Counted from the stretch's first letter, positions 18,035 to 28,008 are shown. The stretch is DNA of 64,000 nt from Starkeya sp. ORNL1 (GCF_012971745.1 NZ_CP048834.1:3906001-3970000); one strand, 5' to 3'. The notes: a model not told the origin generated them from the sequence alone. A program made the numbers and translations.

Positions 18035-18690
18035 GGCGTCCACCTCAGGAAATTGGCGAGCAGAGCGAGACCGAGCGTCTGGCTCTTCTCGGGGTGGAAC
18101 TGGGTGCCGGCGAGATTGTCGCGCGCCACCATGGCGGTGACCGGCTGGCCATATTCGCTCACCGCCACGATGTCGGCATCGTCGGACGCCGCCAGGTGGT
18201 AGGAGTGCACGAAATAGGCGTCGAGACCGGCTTCGCCGGTCGGGATGCCGTCGAGCAGCTTGTGAGGGCGGCGCGCCTCCAGCGAATTCCAGCCCATATG
18301 CGGGATCTTCAGCGAGGCGTCGTCTGGCGCCAGCTTGACGACGTCGCCGGGAATCCAGTCGAGGCCATTGGTGACGCCATGCTCCAGCCCGCGGGTCGCC
18401 ATCAGCTGGAGGCCGACGCAGATGCCGAGGAAGGGCCGTCCCTTTTCCCGGACGACCTCATTGAGCGCCTCCACCATGCCGGGCACGGCGTCGAGGCCGC
18501 GGCGGCAATCGGCATAGGCGCCGACGCCGGGCAGCACCACGCGCTCGGCGGTGCGCACCGCGTCCGGATCGCTGGTGACGAGGATCCGCTGGCCGGTGCC
18601 GCTCTCACGCGCCGCGCGCTCCAGCGCCTTGCCGGCGGAGTGGAGATTGCCGGAGCCGTAATCGATCAGCACCACATTGCCGCCGCTCAT
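18031..18690 (-). CDS. hisH: Imidazole glycerol phosphate synthase glutaminase subunit
   Basis: HisH is the class I glutamine amidotransferase that feeds ammonia to HisF. The 219-aa protein has the nucleophile Cys91 in GICVGLQL and the His/Glu pair in [19 protein letters not shown] is the usual N-terminal motif. It overlaps both neighbours by four bases, so the HisH and HisF partners sit in one coupled unit with HisA between. Confidence 0.96.
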   Translation of the reverse strand: MSGGNVVLIDYGSGNLHSAGKALERAARESGTGQRILVTSDPDAVRTAERVVLPGVGAYADCRRGLDAVPGMVEALNEVVREKGRPFLGICVGLQLMATRGLEHGVTNGLDWIPGDVVKLAPDDASLKIPHMGWNSLEARRPHKLLDGIPTGEAGLDAYFVHSYHLAASDDADIVAVSEYGQPVTAMVARDNLAGTQFHPEKSQTLGLALLANFLRWTP

Positions 18691-19196
18691 CGTCCGCGCG
18701 CCTCCGGAAACAGCCCCAGCACCGGATTTGGCGCCATCGAGGTCGTGCCGGTAGGTGCCTGTATCGGGGCGCTGAAGGCGATGGCGCTCGCCGCAGTCGG
18801 GGTAGTGGACAGCCAGCCCTCGAAGAAGCGCCGCTCGGCGGACTCCCGGTCGGGCGCCACCACGGCGCCAAGCTCCTCATAGCCACGCCAGCTGAGCTTG
18901 GCACGGCGCAGGTCCGACAACATCAACGCCACCAGCAAATTCGGCAGCAGGAACAGCAGGCCGGCGGGACCGTCGAGTTCCAGCGCATTGAGCGCGAAGC
19001 CGATCAGGCCCTGCAGCACGATATAGACGATGAGCGCCAGCCAGAGCCGATAGCGCAGCAGCACCAGCGGCGCGAACAGGATCGACAGCCAGGAGAATTT
19101 CTCGCGCACGAACACGACGCGCTCCGCCCATTGGGCGAGCGTCGGGGCCGCACCGTCCTTCGCCTCATCCGGCTCGAACACCGTCCAGACCGCCAT
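18687..19196 (-). CDS. DUF2628 membrane protein inside the his operon
   Basis: The 169-aa protein has three hydrophobic stretches near residues 40-115 ([49 protein letters not shown]), followed by a soluble tail with the RRFFEGW segment. This layout is DUF2628. It overlaps hisH by four bases and starts 13 bases after hisB, so it is co-expressed with histidine genes. That is a recurrent arrangement in Hyphomicrobiales, but no role in histidine synthesis is known. Confidence 0.8.
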   Translation of the reverse strand: MAVWTVFEPDEAKDGAAPTLAQWAERVVFVREKFSWLSILFAPLVLLRYRLWLALIVYIVLQGLIGFALNALELDGPAGLLFLLPNLLVALMLSDLRRAKLSWRGYEELGAVVAPDRESAERRFFEGWLSTTPTAASAIAFSAPIQAPTGTTSMAPNPVLGLFPEARGR

Positions 19197-19209
19197 GATG
19201 TCCTCGCCT

Positions 19210-19803
19210 TCAGCCGCCGAGGCTGCCCTTGGTGGAGGGGATCTCCCCCGCCGCTGCCGGATCGATCGCGACCGCGGCGCGCAGCGCCCTCGCCAGACCC
19301 TTGAAGCAGCTCTCTGCTATATGGTGCGCATTGGCGCCGTACAGAGTCTCGACATGCAGCGTCAGCCCGGCATTGATCGCGAAGGCCTGGAAGAATTCGC
19401 GCACCAGCTCGGTATCGAACTCGCCGATCTTCGCCACCGCGAACTCGGTGCGGAACACCAGGAAGGGCCGGCCGGAAATGTCGAGCGCGACACGGGTCAG
19501 CGTCTCGTCCATCGGCAGATGCAGGCTGGCATAGCGGGTGATGCCGCGCATGTCGCCGAGCGCCGTCTTCACCGCCTGGCCGAGCGCGATGCCGACATCC
19601 TCCACCGTGTGGTGGAAGTCGATATGCAGGTCGCCCGTGGCTTCCACCTTCAAATCGAAGCGCGCATGGCGGGCAAGAAGGTCGAGCATATGATCGAAGA
19701 AGCCGACACCGGTCGCGATCGACGCCTTCCCCGTACCGTCGAGGTCGACGGAGAGGCGGATCTGCGTTTCCTTGGTGGCGCGGGTGATTTCGGCCGTGCG
19801 CAT
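19210..19803 (-). CDS. hisB: Imidazoleglycerol-phosphate dehydratase
   Basis: HisB dehydrates imidazole glycerol phosphate to imidazole acetol phosphate using Mn(II). The 197-aa monofunctional form has both metal motifs: FFDHMLD with [19 protein letters not shown] [10 protein letters not shown], and [19 protein letters not shown] 19803 gives the usual length. It is the first gene of the minus-strand unit hisB-DUF2628-hisHAFE; the MFS gene on the other strand is divergent across about 160 bases. Confidence 0.96.
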   Translation of the reverse strand: MRTAEITRATKETQIRLSVDLDGTGKASIATGVGFFDHMLDLLARHARFDLKVEATGDLHIDFHHTVEDVGIALGQAVKTALGDMRGITRYASLHLPMDETLTRVALDISGRPFLVFRTEFAVAKIGEFDTELVREFFQAFAINAGLTLHVETLYGANAHHIAESCFKGLARALRAAVAIDPAAAGEIPSTKGSLGG

Positions 19804-19960
19804 GTGAAAAGCTCCCGAAGGCCGGCGTCTTAGCAGCAATGGCGGCGCCGCGCCATATGGCCGGTTGCGCCGCATCAAGCCGCTGGCGCACCTAGCGGAA
19901 AGCCGTATCATCGCGCCGCGGCGCACGCGTCTTCGCACCATATCTCCCGGAGCCCTGCGG

Positions 19961-21175
19961 ATGGACATCGCCACCTTGCGCTCGCGACTGCCGCTGTTCC
20001 TCGCCGTGTTCATCGACATCTTCTCGTTCGGCCTGATGTATCCCTTGATCGTCGGGCTGTTCGAGAGCGACTGGATCGTCCGCGCCTATTCGCCGGCCGC
20101 CCGCGACACCTTGCTGTCGCTGGCGTTTTCGCTGTTTCCGATCGGCATGTTCTTCGGCGCCTCGCTGCTCGGCGACCTGTCGGACGCGCTCGGCCGGCGC
20201 CGCACGCTGATGATCTGCATGGCGGGGCTCGCGGCCGGCTACGGGCTGATGTGGTCGGCGCTGGAGCTCTCGCACCTCTGGCTGTTCTTTGCCGGTCGGC
20301 TGCTCTGCGGGCTGATGGCCGGTACCGCGCCGATCGCGCAGGCCTCGGTCATCGACCATGCCGCCCCCGACCAGCGCAGCGCCGCCATGGCGCAGATCAT
20401 CCTGGTCAATACGCTCGGCATGGTGGCCGGACCGGCGGTCGGCGGCCTGCTCGGGCATTGGGATTTCCGCCTGCCGCTCGCTTTGGCGCTGGTGCTCTGC
20501 CTCGTCACGCTGGTCGCGCTGCGCACCGCGAACTTCAGCGGCGACAGCGCGAGGCGCGCATTCAGGCTCGACTGGAAGCAGCCGTTCCGGCTGCTGGCGC
20601 GCATCAAGGACCGGCCGGCGGTGATCGCGCCGGTGGCGTCCTTCTTCCTGTTCCAGCTCGGTTTCCTGATCTACTACACCTTCATCCTCATCGAGATGCA
20701 GCGCTCCTACGGCTTCTCGACCGCTCAGCTCGGCCTGTTCTCGATGGCGATGGGCATTGGCTGCGCCATCTCCTCGGCCTGGGGCTTCGCCTATGTGCGG
20801 GGCAGGCTCGGCAACGACCGCGCGGTGACGCTGACCGGCCTCGCGCTGTGCGGGCTGTTCACCATGGCGAGCGCGCTGCCGGTGCCCGCTTTCGGCCAGG
20901 TGGCGCTCGCCATGCTCTCGACCATGAGCAACATCCTCGCCTTCATCACGCTGCTGGCGGCGATCTCCTCTTCGGTGGACGAGACCGAGCGCGGCTGGGC
21001 GCTGGGCATCGGCAATGCCGGCGTCGCGCTTTCCGTGCTGCTCGCCGGGCTGCTGACCAGCCTGCTCACCGTGTTGTCGAGCGATGTCTTCCTTGCGCTG
21101 GGCGGCGTGCTGATCCTCACCGGGCTGGTCCCGGCGCTGCGGCTCGCCTCCGCCCCGGTACAGGCGCCGGCGTGA
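19961..21175 (+). CDS. MFS transporter, TetA/DHA1-type drug exporter-like
   Basis: The 404-aa protein has about 12 membrane helices. Motif A is present in the loop after helix 2 as [14 protein letters not shown], followed by [21 protein letters not shown] (motif B region, with Arg) and [12 protein letters not shown] (motif C, typical of antiporters). These point to a proton-driven efflux protein of the DHA1 group; the substrate cannot be deduced. ATG 19961 has GGAG about 10 bases upstream. It precedes hslV, but a likely hslV promoter lies at its 3' end. Confidence 0.82.
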   Translation: MDIATLRSRLPLFLAVFIDIFSFGLMYPLIVGLFESDWIVRAYSPAARDTLLSLAFSLFPIGMFFGASLLGDLSDALGRRRTLMICMAGLAAGYGLMWSALELSHLWLFFAGRLLCGLMAGTAPIAQASVIDHAAPDQRSAAMAQIILVNTLGMVAGPAVGGLLGHWDFRLPLALALVLCLVTLVALRTANFSGDSARRAFRLDWKQPFRLLARIKDRPAVIAPVASFFLFQLGFLIYYTFILIEMQRSYGFSTAQLGLFSMAMGIGCAISSAWGFAYVRGRLGNDRAVTLTGLALCGLFTMASALPVPAFGQVALAMLSTMSNILAFITLLAAISSSVDETERGWALGIGNAGVALSVLLAGLLTSLLTVLSSDVFLALGGVLILTGLVPALRLASAPVQAPA

Positions 21176-21181
21176 TATTGG

Positions 21182-21209
21182 TTGCACACACGCGGCGACC
21201 GCCTAAGTA
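21182..21209 (+). promoter_or_regulatory. Possible promoter for hslV
   Basis: TTGCAC (21182-21187) and TAAGTA (21204-21209) are separated by 16 bases, just after the stop of the MFS gene and 23 bases before the hslV ATG. This fits a sigma70-type promoter loosely. I do not see a clear sigma32 site here. Confidence 0.35.
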
Positions 21210-21232
21210 AGGGCTCTCGACCGGAGCCCATA

Positions 21233-21778
21233 ATGTCCCACGCCCCCGACACCATTTACGGCACCACCATCGTCTCGGTGCGCTCCGGCAGCCGCGTCGC
21301 CATTGGCGGCGACGGCCAGGTGACGCTCGGCAATACGGTGATGAAGTCCAATGCCCGCAAGGTGCGCCGGCTGGGTCGTGGCGACGTCATCGGCGGCTTT
21401 GCCGGCGCCACCGCGGATGCATTCACGCTGTTCGAGCGGCTGGAAGCCAAGCTCGAACAATATCCCGGCCAGTTGCAGCGCGCCGCGGTCGAACTCGCCA
21501 AGGACTGGCGTACCGATCGCTATCTGCGCCGGCTGGAGGCGATGATGATCGTCGCCGACGCCAGCATCACCCTGGTGCTCACCGGTACTGGCGACGTGCT
21601 GGAACCGGAAGGCGGCATCGCCGCCATCGGTTCCGGCGGCGGCTATGCGCTCGCCGCCGCCCGCGCGCTGTCCGATAGCGGCCAGGATGCCGAGGCGATC
21701 GTGCGCAAGAGCCTCGGCATTGCCGCGGACATCTGCATCTATACCAACAGCAACATCGTGGTGGAGACGATCGGGTGA
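21233..21778 (+). CDS. hslV: ATP-dependent protease subunit HslV
   Basis: HslV is the proteasome-like threonine peptidase of the HslUV complex. Translation from ATG 21233 gives 181 aa with a ten-residue propeptide ([10 protein letters not shown]) before the catalytic Thr11-Thr12 of [39 protein letters not shown] and [12 protein letters not shown] are family hallmarks. The stop overlaps the following membrane protein gene by four bases. Confidence 0.96.
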   Translation: MSHAPDTIYGTTIVSVRSGSRVAIGGDGQVTLGNTVMKSNARKVRRLGRGDVIGGFAGATADAFTLFERLEAKLEQYPGQLQRAAVELAKDWRTDRYLRRLEAMMIVADASITLVLTGTGDVLEPEGGIAAIGSGGGYALAAARALSDSGQDAEAIVRKSLGIAADICIYTNSNIVVETIG

Positions 21779-22905
21779 CGATCCCGCGGGTGATCTCCGA
21801 GCGCACGCTCCTCGCCGCCACCGAGCGCGGCGTCCTCACGCCCGACCAGGCGGAGAGGCTGCGCGCGCTGGAGGCGGAGCTGGCGCCGGTCGCTGCGCCG
21901 CTTGCCCAAGTTTTGCCCGACGATGATGAGCGGTTGCGCTTCATCAGCGGCTTCGGCGACATCTTCGTCACCATCGGGCTCGCGCTGTTCCTCGGCGCGC
22001 TCAGCTATTTCGCCGAACGGCAGTTCGAGGCCACCGGCGTGTGGGCGATCATGGCGGCGGCGGCGTGGCTGCTTGCCGAGTTCTTCACCCGCCGCCAGCG
22101 CATGGCGCTGCCGAGCATCGTGCTGCTCATCGTCTTCGCGGTGTCGGTGTTCTTCCTGTGCGCGAGCTTCGCCGATCCGCTCACCGAAGGCGCGGGGCGA
22201 ATGGCGCTGGTGCTGCCCATGCTGCCGGAGATCAGCGGCTCGATGGCGGTGGTGATCGCCGGCCTCGGCACCTTTGCCGCCGTGGCGCTGCATTATTGGC
22301 GCTTCCGCGTGCCGATTACCCCGGCCGCCGGCGCCGCGGCGCTGGTCACCGTGGTCATCGGCCTCGTCGGCGCGCTGGATCCGGGCCTTGCCGAGACCAT
22401 CATCTCGCCATTGCTGCTGGCCTGCGGCCTCGCCGTGTTCGCGCTCGCCATGAGTTTCGACATCAGCGATCCGCAGCGGCTGACGCGGCGCACCGACATC
22501 GCCTTCTGGCTGCATCTGCTGGCAGCGCCGCTGATCGTGCATCCGCTGATCCAGGGCTTCGTCTGGGCAGACGGCACGCCGGGCGCAACCGGCACCGCTG
22601 CCTGGCCGATGCTCGCCACCTTCGCCGTGCTCGGCCTGGTCGCGGTGCTGGTCGACCGGCGCGCGCTTCTGGTGTCCGGCCTTGCCTATGCTGGCATCGC
22701 CTTCGCCGCGCTGGTGCGCGACAGCGGTGTGGCCGGCAGCTCGACGCCGCTGACCATATTGGTGCTCGGCGCCTTCATCCTACTGCTCAGCGCGCTCTGG
22801 CATCCGCTGCGGCGCGCCGTGCTCGCCATGCTGCCGGCCGGCCTGGCGCGCCGGCTGCCGAATCCGACCGTCCTTTCCACGACCCGAATCGCATCATCGA
22901 CATGA
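21775..22905 (+). CDS. Polytopic membrane protein coupled between hslV and hslU
   Basis: The 376-aa protein has a soluble N-terminal segment of about 55 residues ([17 protein letters not shown]) and roughly ten hydrophobic helices, starting with [19 protein letters not shown] and ending with [17 protein letters not shown]. The opening resembles DUF2157-type proteins, but I cannot confirm the family. It starts at a GTG that overlaps the hslV stop (GTGA), and its TGA overlaps the hslU ATG, so all three are translationally coupled. Function is unknown. A larger antisense-looking frame here belongs to no real gene. Confidence 0.75.
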   Translation: MTIPRVISERTLLAATERGVLTPDQAERLRALEAELAPVAAPLAQVLPDDDERLRFISGFGDIFVTIGLALFLGALSYFAERQFEATGVWAIMAAAAWLLAEFFTRRQRMALPSIVLLIVFAVSVFFLCASFADPLTEGAGRMALVLPMLPEISGSMAVVIAGLGTFAAVALHYWRFRVPITPAAGAAALVTVVIGLVGALDPGLAETIISPLLLACGLAVFALAMSFDISDPQRLTRRTDIAFWLHLLAAPLIVHPLIQGFVWADGTPGATGTAAWPMLATFAVLGLVAVLVDRRALLVSGLAYAGIAFAALVRDSGVAGSSTPLTILVLGAFILLLSALWHPLRRAVLAMLPAGLARRLPNPTVLSTTRIASST

Positions 22906-24212
22906 CCAATTTCTCCCCCCGCGAGATCGTTTCCGAGCTCGACCGCTACATCGTCGGCCAGCACAAGGCCAAGCGCGCGGTCGCCATCGCGCTGCGCAAC
23001 CGCTGGCGCCGCCAGCAGCTGGAAGGCCAGCTGCGCGAAGAGGTGCTGCCGAAGAACATCCTGATGATCGGCCCCACCGGCGTCGGCAAGACCGAGATCT
23101 CGCGCCGCCTCGCCCGCCTCGCCGGCGCGCCCTTCCTCAAGGTGGAAGCCACCAAATTCACCGAGGTCGGCTATGTCGGCCGCGATGTCGAGCAGATCGT
23201 GCGCGATCTCGTCGAGATCGGCATCGGCCTGGTGCGCGACGCCAAGCGCAAGGATGTCGAGGCCCGCGCCCATCTCGCCGCCGAGGAGCGAGTGCTGGAC
23301 GCCCTGGTCGGCTCAACCGCCTCGCCCGGAACGCGGGAGAGTTTCCGCAAGAAGCTGCGCGACGGCCTGCTCGACGACAAGGAGATCGAGGTCGAAATAA
23401 GCTCAACGGGCGCGCAGGGCATGTCGATGTTCGAGATCCCCGGCATGCCGGGAGCGCAGATGGGCGCCATCTCGCTCGGCGACATGCTCGGCAAGGCGTT
23501 TGGCGGACGCTCCAAGCCGCGGCGCGTCAGCGTGAAGGACGCCCATCCGCTGCTGCTGTCGGAAGAAGCCGACAAGCTGATCGACCAGGATGCCATCGTG
23601 CAGGAAGCGATCCGCGCGGTGGAGGAGAACGGCATCGTCTTCCTCGATGAGATCGACAAGATCGCCGGCCGCGAAGGCCGCTCCGGCGCCGACGTCTCCC
23701 GCGAGGGCGTGCAGCGCGACCTGCTGCCGCTGATCGAGGGCACCACGGTCTCGACCAAGCATGGCGCGGTAAAGACCGACCACATATTGTTCATCGCCTC
23801 CGGCGCCTTCCATGTCTCCAAGCCCTCCGACCTGCTGCCGGAATTGCAGGGCCGCCTGCCGATCCGGGTCGAACTGGAGCCGCTGACCCGCGAGGACTTC
23901 AAGCGCATCCTCACCGAGACCGAGGCGAGCCTGGTCAAGCAGTCGGTGGCGCTGATGGCGACCGAGGGCGTGAGCCTCACCATCACCGAGGACGCGGTCG
24001 AGGCGCTTGCCGACATTGCGGTGGAGGTGAATGCCAGCGTCGAGAATATCGGCGCGCGTCGCCTGCAGACGGTGATCGAGCGGGTGCTGGACGAACTCTC
24101 CTTCACCGCGCCGGACCGTTCCGGCGAAGGCGTGACCATCGACGGCGCCTATGTGCGCGAGCGAGTCGCCGACCTCGCCAAGAACGCGGATCTCAGCCGG
24201 TTCATCCTGTAG
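22902..24212 (+). CDS. hslU: HslU AAA+ ATPase subunit of the HslUV protease
   Basis: HslU unfolds substrates and opens the HslV gate. The 436-aa protein has Walker A GPTGVGKT (57-64), the pore loop GYVGRD (about 90-95), the inserted I domain (about 110-230), Walker [13 protein letters not shown] and the conserved C-terminal tail ending DLSRFIL that docks into HslV. ATG 22902 overlaps the preceding membrane protein stop. All key motifs are present. Confidence 0.97.
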   Translation: MTNFSPREIVSELDRYIVGQHKAKRAVAIALRNRWRRQQLEGQLREEVLPKNILMIGPTGVGKTEISRRLARLAGAPFLKVEATKFTEVGYVGRDVEQIVRDLVEIGIGLVRDAKRKDVEARAHLAAEERVLDALVGSTASPGTRESFRKKLRDGLLDDKEIEVEISSTGAQGMSMFEIPGMPGAQMGAISLGDMLGKAFGGRSKPRRVSVKDAHPLLLSEEADKLIDQDAIVQEAIRAVEENGIVFLDEIDKIAGREGRSGADVSREGVQRDLLPLIEGTTVSTKHGAVKTDHILFIASGAFHVSKPSDLLPELQGRLPIRVELEPLTREDFKRILTETEASLVKQSVALMATEGVSLTITEDAVEALADIAVEVNASVENIGARRLQTVIERVLDELSFTAPDRSGEGVTIDGAYVRERVADLAKNADLSRFIL

Positions 24213-24228
24213 GGGACGATCTCCTTTC

Positions 24229-24522
24229 TCAGAGTTGGACCCAGTCGAGGTGACGGGCGCTGTGCAGGATGCGTTCGATCACCACGGCTTCGTCCCGCTC
24301 AGCGTAGAAGATGAGATAGCGGCCGTGCACGGCCACGCGAACGCCCGCGCCATATTCCTCACGCAAGCGACAAGCCGCCGGCTGCTCGGCAATGGCTTGG
24401 CAGCGCTCGCGGATTTCCGCGACAAAAGTGAGTGCTCGCCGCGGGGTATCGGTCGCGATGAAGAGCGCAATTTCGGTGAGGTCTACCTCGGCCGCGGCGG
24501 CGAAAGCGCAACGAGCCGCCAC
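24229..24522 (-). CDS. parE: ParE/RelE-superfamily toxin
   Basis: This 97-aa basic protein has the RelE/ParE fold signature: an N-terminal alpha hairpin (AAAEVDLTEIALFIATD, RALTFVAEIRERCQAI), then CRLREEYGAGVRVAVHGRYLIFYAERDEAVVIERILHSARHLD. The C-terminal ERILHSARHLD is typical of ParE. ParE toxins usually poison gyrase. It starts at a GTG one base after the parD stop, so toxin and antitoxin are coupled. Confidence 0.85.
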   Translation of the reverse strand: MAARCAFAAAAEVDLTEIALFIATDTPRRALTFVAEIRERCQAIAEQPAACRLREEYGAGVRVAVHGRYLIFYAERDEAVVIERILHSARHLDWVQL

Positions 24523-24523
24523 C

Positions 24524-24778
24524 TCAATCTTCCAACCGCCTGATCCGGGCTTCGAGGCGCTCGAACATCTCGTCTGCCGGTATTGTCCGGCCGGACTGAC
24601 GGCTCTCTGCGATCGAGCGGCGAATATCCTCCACCTTCAAACGATGCAGATCATGCTGCTCTTCGAGCAGCCGTAATCCGGCGCGGACCACTTCGCTTGC
24701 GTTGTTAAACCGCCCGCTCGCGAGCTGATCATCGATGAAAAGCTCGAAATGCTCGCCAAGGGTAAAACTACGCGGCAT
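24524..24778 (-). CDS. parD: ParD-type antitoxin (ribbon-helix-helix)
   Basis: The 84-aa protein begins with the RHH strand FTLGEHFELFIDDQL and continues with FNNASEVVRAGLRLLEEQH, the classical ParD/CopG helix-turn. The C-terminal half is charged and would wrap the ParE toxin. The antitoxin gene precedes the toxin, as is usual. An inverted repeat just upstream is a probable autoregulatory operator. Confidence 0.87.
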   Translation of the reverse strand: MPRSFTLGEHFELFIDDQLASGRFNNASEVVRAGLRLLEEQHDLHRLKVEDIRRSIAESRQSGRTIPADEMFERLEARIRRLED

Positions 24779-24802
24779 GGCCAGCTCCGATATATCACCT
24801 AC

Positions 24803-24819
24803 TATGATCTAATATCATA
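24803..24819. promoter_or_regulatory. Probable parDE operator
   Basis: TATGAT (24803-24808) and ATCATA (24814-24819) form an exact 6-bp inverted repeat with a 5-bp spacer, 25 bases upstream of the parD ATG and in a locally AT-rich patch. RHH antitoxins commonly bind such sites next to their own promoter. It lies immediately beyond the 3' end of the HTH gene. Confidence 0.5.
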
Positions 24820-24821
24820 AA

Positions 24822-25187
24822 TCATCCCGGCCGACGCAATATCTTCAGCCGTCCCAGCAATTCGGCCACCGCTTCCGGCGGCAGGGTAGCGATCTCGCGG
24901 GCGAGGAGATTGGCAAGTTCGGTGGCTTCCGGGGTGAGGCCTGCGGTGTCGACCACGACGCGCGGATCGGACAATTCAGCCAGCGCGCGCAGCGCCTCGG
25001 CGTCGTCCCAGATCACGTTGAAATAGGCCATGATGCGCTGAAGCATGATGAAGGTCGGTTGGCCGCGCTTGCCGTGCTCCAGTGCCGAGAGATAAGCAGC
25101 GGAGACCCCGACGCCTTCCGCCATCTGCTTGAGCGTCACGCCACGCTCGGCGCGCATCTCGCGCATGCGGCGGCCGAACGGAGTCAT
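24822..25187 (-). CDS. XRE-family helix-turn-helix protein
   Basis: The 121-aa protein has one Cro/C1-type HTH near residues 5-60 (MREMRAERGVTLKQMAEGVGVSAAYLSALEHGKRG), then a leucine-rich C-terminal segment with no known effector domain. The ATG at 25187 overlaps the Smr gene stop by four bases, so it is the last gene of the Tim44-mltA-Smr-HTH unit. A link to the neighbouring parDE operon is possible but not indicated by the sequence. Confidence 0.82.
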   Translation of the reverse strand: MTPFGRRMREMRAERGVTLKQMAEGVGVSAAYLSALEHGKRGQPTFIMLQRIMAYFNVIWDDAEALRALAELSDPRVVVDTAGLTPEATELANLLAREIATLPPEAVAELLGRLKILRRPG

Positions 25188-25774
25188 CTGCGTGGCTCCC
25201 GCGTACGGCGCACCCGCACATAGAGCGCGCCTTCGCCGCCATGGCCGCGCGCGGCGGTCTCGAAACCCACCACCAAAGTGCGCATCTCCGGCGCCGCCAG
25301 CCATTGCGGCACCAGGCGGCGCAATACGCCGCGCCCGCCTTCGCCGGACAGCGCAAAGCCCTGGTCGCTGGCCGCGCCCTTGCCGGTGATGACCAGCACC
25401 AACACATGGCCGGCACCCTGCGCCCCGAGCAGGAAAGTGTGCAGCCGGCGGTGCGCCACCGCCTGCGTCAGGCCGTGCAGATCGAGCCGGGCATCGACCT
25501 CGGAGCCGCGGGAGAGCCGGCGGCGCAATTTGGGTTCGATCGGTGCCAGCGGCGGCGGTCCAGGTGGCGCTGCCGGCTTGGCGACGACCGGCGCCGGTGC
25601 GGGCTTTCCCGGCTTGGCAGCGGGCTCCGGATCGGGCGGTAGCTCCGGCACCAATGTCGGCTCGTCGGGATGCAGCGGGCGGATCGAGCGCGTCACATGC
25701 TGCCACAGTGCACGCTCCTCGGCATCGAGCGCCCGCCGCCGGCGCCGGCCACCGGGATTGCCATCCGCGGTCAT
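25184..25774 (-). CDS. Smr domain protein
   Basis: The 196-aa protein has a basic N-terminus, a Pro/Ala-rich linker (about residues 45-80) and a C-terminal Smr domain with LDLHGLTQAVAH and VLVITGKG followed by GALYVRVRR. Smr domains are nucleases or nucleic-acid-binding modules related to the MutS2 C-terminus. It overlaps mltA by four bases. The pairing of Smr with mltA is frequent in alphaproteobacteria and unexplained. Confidence 0.87.
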   Translation of the reverse strand: MTADGNPGGRRRRRALDAEERALWQHVTRSIRPLHPDEPTLVPELPPDPEPAAKPGKPAPAPVVAKPAAPPGPPPLAPIEPKLRRRLSRGSEVDARLDLHGLTQAVAHRRLHTFLLGAQGAGHVLVLVITGKGAASDQGFALSGEGGRGVLRRLVPQWLAAPEMRTLVVGFETAARGHGGEGALYVRVRRTREPRR

Positions 25775-27258
25775 GGCGTCGCGCCCGCCGCGGCCTCGGG
25801 CGTGGTCCCGGGTGTGGCGGCCGGAGGTGCGGTGGTCTCGGGTGCGGTTACAGGCGCTCTCGGCGCGTCCGCCGGGCGGGCAAGCGGCAAGGGCGGCGGC
25901 GGCGCCTTCGACGGATCGAGCGCGCGCGGCAGCAGCATGGCGAAGCGGCCGGGATTCTGCATGCGGCCGGCGATGGAGCCGGCCTCCTTGCCGGCGCCGA
26001 AAAAGATGTCGGCGCGCGCCGGCCCGACAATGGCCGATCCGGTATCCTGCGCGATCATCAGCCTCTGGAACGGCGTTACCGGCGCCTCGCTGTCGATCGG
26101 CAGCTTGGCGTCGATATAGAAGGGCGTGCCATAGACATGGAGCGCCCGGTCGACCGCGATCGAACGCCCCGCGGTCAATGGCAGGCCCTGCGCCCCGACG
26201 GCGCCGTCGTCCTTCGACAGTTCCTTCGCGATGCGGAAGAAGACATAGGATTTATTCTGCCGCATCAGTGCCTTCCCGGCTTCGGGGTTTGCCGAAATAT
26301 AGGCACGGATGGCGTCCATCGAGATCTTTTCGCGTGGCACGATGCCCTGATCGACCAGGAAACGGCCGATCGGCGTGTAGGTCTGGCCATTATGGCCGTC
26401 ATAGTTCAGCCGCAGCACATCGCCGTCGGGCAGGCGTACCCGAACCGAGCCCTGTATATGGGCAAAGAAGGCGTCGACCGGGTCCTTGATCCAGGCGAGT
26501 TCCAGCCCGCGATCCTTGAGCGCGCCATCCTCGATCGCGGCACGGTCGTAATAGGGCACGAGGTTCTTGCCATCGCGGCGGAACGCCTCGCCCTTGTTCG
26601 AGGGGGAACCCTTCTTCGGCGAGCGAATGATGAGATCGGGCGGGCGGCGATAGAGCGGGCTCTGGTATTCCTCGGTGCGCTGGCGCGAGCCCTCGACTTC
26701 GGGCTCGTAATAGCCGGTGAGGAAGCCATGCCGGGCATCCACCGCCGAGATCAGGACAGGGCGGAACTCGGTCTCGAAGAAGTGCCGCGCCGCCGCCTCG
26801 TCCGGCTTTGCCGGCAGCTTGTGGGCGCGGGCGCAGATCGCCCGCAACGCGCCGAAGACCGGCCGCCCGGGACGGACGGGGTCGCGACCTTGCCGGATCG
26901 GCACGCAGCTTTTGCGAAAGGTGGCGAGGGCGGCGACGTGGTCGTCCGCGGCCCAGCCGTCCAGCGCGGCATAGTCCGTCGGCTCCAGCGCCGCCTCCGG
27001 CATGCGGAAGAGATGAGCGGCGGCGGTGCGGGCGGGTTTCGTGGCAATGTGGGCGGATCGGTGCGTGGGCCTTGCTGCTGCTTGGCCCGTTTTAGCCCGG
27101 CCAACATACCCACGCGGCCGCAGCGGCGTCTCATGCGTGCGGGAAATCGGTTTGGCGAGGGCGCCGTCAGCCCCGCCGAGCGGCAGGCTCACGCTTGGCG
27201 CGAGCACCAGGGCGGCTGCAAGGAGAAGGCGGGCGAGGGTAGCGTGAAATGCGTCCAC
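25771..27258 (-). CDS. mltA: MltA-type membrane-bound lytic murein transglycosylase
   Basis: MltA cleaves the glycan strand of peptidoglycan. The 495-aa protein has an N-terminal signal-like hydrophobic segment (ARLLLAAALVLAPSVSL) without a lipobox cysteine, so it may be periplasmic rather than lipid-anchored. The MltA barrel region includes FLTGYYEPEVEGS and SPLYRRPPDL, and the 3D domain includes RLMIAQDTGSAIVGPARADIFFG with the catalytic-type Asp. A Pro/Ala-rich tail of about 55 residues is added. The start is a GTG 12 bases after the Tim44-like gene. Confidence 0.88.
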   Translation of the reverse strand: MDAFHATLARLLLAAALVLAPSVSLPLGGADGALAKPISRTHETPLRPRGYVGRAKTGQAAARPTHRSAHIATKPARTAAAHLFRMPEAALEPTDYAALDGWAADDHVAALATFRKSCVPIRQGRDPVRPGRPVFGALRAICARAHKLPAKPDEAAARHFFETEFRPVLISAVDARHGFLTGYYEPEVEGSRQRTEEYQSPLYRRPPDLIIRSPKKGSPSNKGEAFRRDGKNLVPYYDRAAIEDGALKDRGLELAWIKDPVDAFFAHIQGSVRVRLPDGDVLRLNYDGHNGQTYTPIGRFLVDQGIVPREKISMDAIRAYISANPEAGKALMRQNKSYVFFRIAKELSKDDGAVGAQGLPLTAGRSIAVDRALHVYGTPFYIDAKLPIDSEAPVTPFQRLMIAQDTGSAIVGPARADIFFGAGKEAGSIAGRMQNPGRFAMLLPRALDPSKAPPPPLPLARPADAPRAPVTAPETTAPPAATPGTTPEAAAGATP

Positions 27259-27270
27259 CCCCGCATTCTC

Positions 27271-28008
27271 TCACGCCGCCGCTTCGGTGGCGACCAGCTT
27301 CCAATTGGGATCGCGCGCACCGAGATCCCGCGAGAAGGTCCAGACATCGGTGACGTCGGCCACGGTCTCGGGATCGCCGTCGGTGACCTCGCCGCCGGCA
27401 TTGCGCGTCACCGAGATGAGCTGCGAGACGAAGCGCACCGTGATCTGGGCCGTACGGGCCTTCACCTGCGCGTCGATGATGTCTGCCTTGTCGATGGCGA
27501 CGAAGCGGGTCTCCATCGTCTCGCCGCGGGTCTCGCGCTCGGTAATGGCGGCGGAGAAGCCGTCATAGACGTCCTTCGCCAGCAGATCCTTCAAAGCGCG
27601 GCGGTCGCCATTGGCGAAGGCCAGCACGATCATCTCATAGGCCGAGCGGGCGCCGGTAAGGAAATGCTGCACATCAAAGCCGTGCTCCTGGGCGGCGATG
27701 GCGTCGAGGCCATTGGCCACCGCCGAGCCGATATCGGCCACGCCCGACCAGCGCGGCGTGGCCGGCTCGTCGGCGTCGGCCTCGACCGGTCCTGACGGCG
27801 CGGTCACGGCCTCGCCGGGCCGCTCGGGGAAATTCACCACCTTGTCCGAGCGCCCATCGGTGCCGGCCGGCGCCTTGGCCGGATCCTGCCGCGAATAGGG
27901 ATCATAGGGCGGCCGTTCGCGCCCGGTACGCTGCCCCAGCACGCTGCGCAGCCGCATGAAAATGAACACGGCCAAGGCCAGGAATATGATCGTATAAATA
28001 TCGAACAC
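27271..28008 (-). CDS. Tim44-like domain protein (TimA type)
   Basis: The 245-aa protein has one N-terminal membrane helix (YTIIFLALAVFIFMRL), a disordered acidic/Pro-rich linker to about residue 85 and a C-terminal Tim44-like domain with FLTGARSAYEMIVLAFANGD, LLAKDVYDGFSAAI and VTDVWTFSRDL. Bacterial relatives of mitochondrial Tim44 are inner-membrane proteins of unclear task. It heads the unit leading to mltA and diverges from secB, an arrangement well known in alphaproteobacteria. Confidence 0.87.
   Translation of the reverse strand: MFDIYTIIFLALAVFIFMRLRSVLGQRTGRERPPYDPYSRQDPAKAPAGTDGRSDKVVNFPERPGEAVTAPSGPVEADADEPATPRWSGVADIGSAVANGLDAIAAQEHGFDVQHFLTGARSAYEMIVLAFANGDRRALKDLLAKDVYDGFSAAITERETRGETMETRFVAIDKADIIDAQVKARTAQITVRFVSQLISVTRNAGGEVTDGDPETVADVTDVWTFSRDLGARDPNWKLVATEAAA

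Noticed and set aside
22041..24212. A 723-codon frame covering hslU with an Arg-rich N-terminus
   Set aside because: The part before 22902 is out of frame with the membrane protein gene; the real gene is hslU alone.
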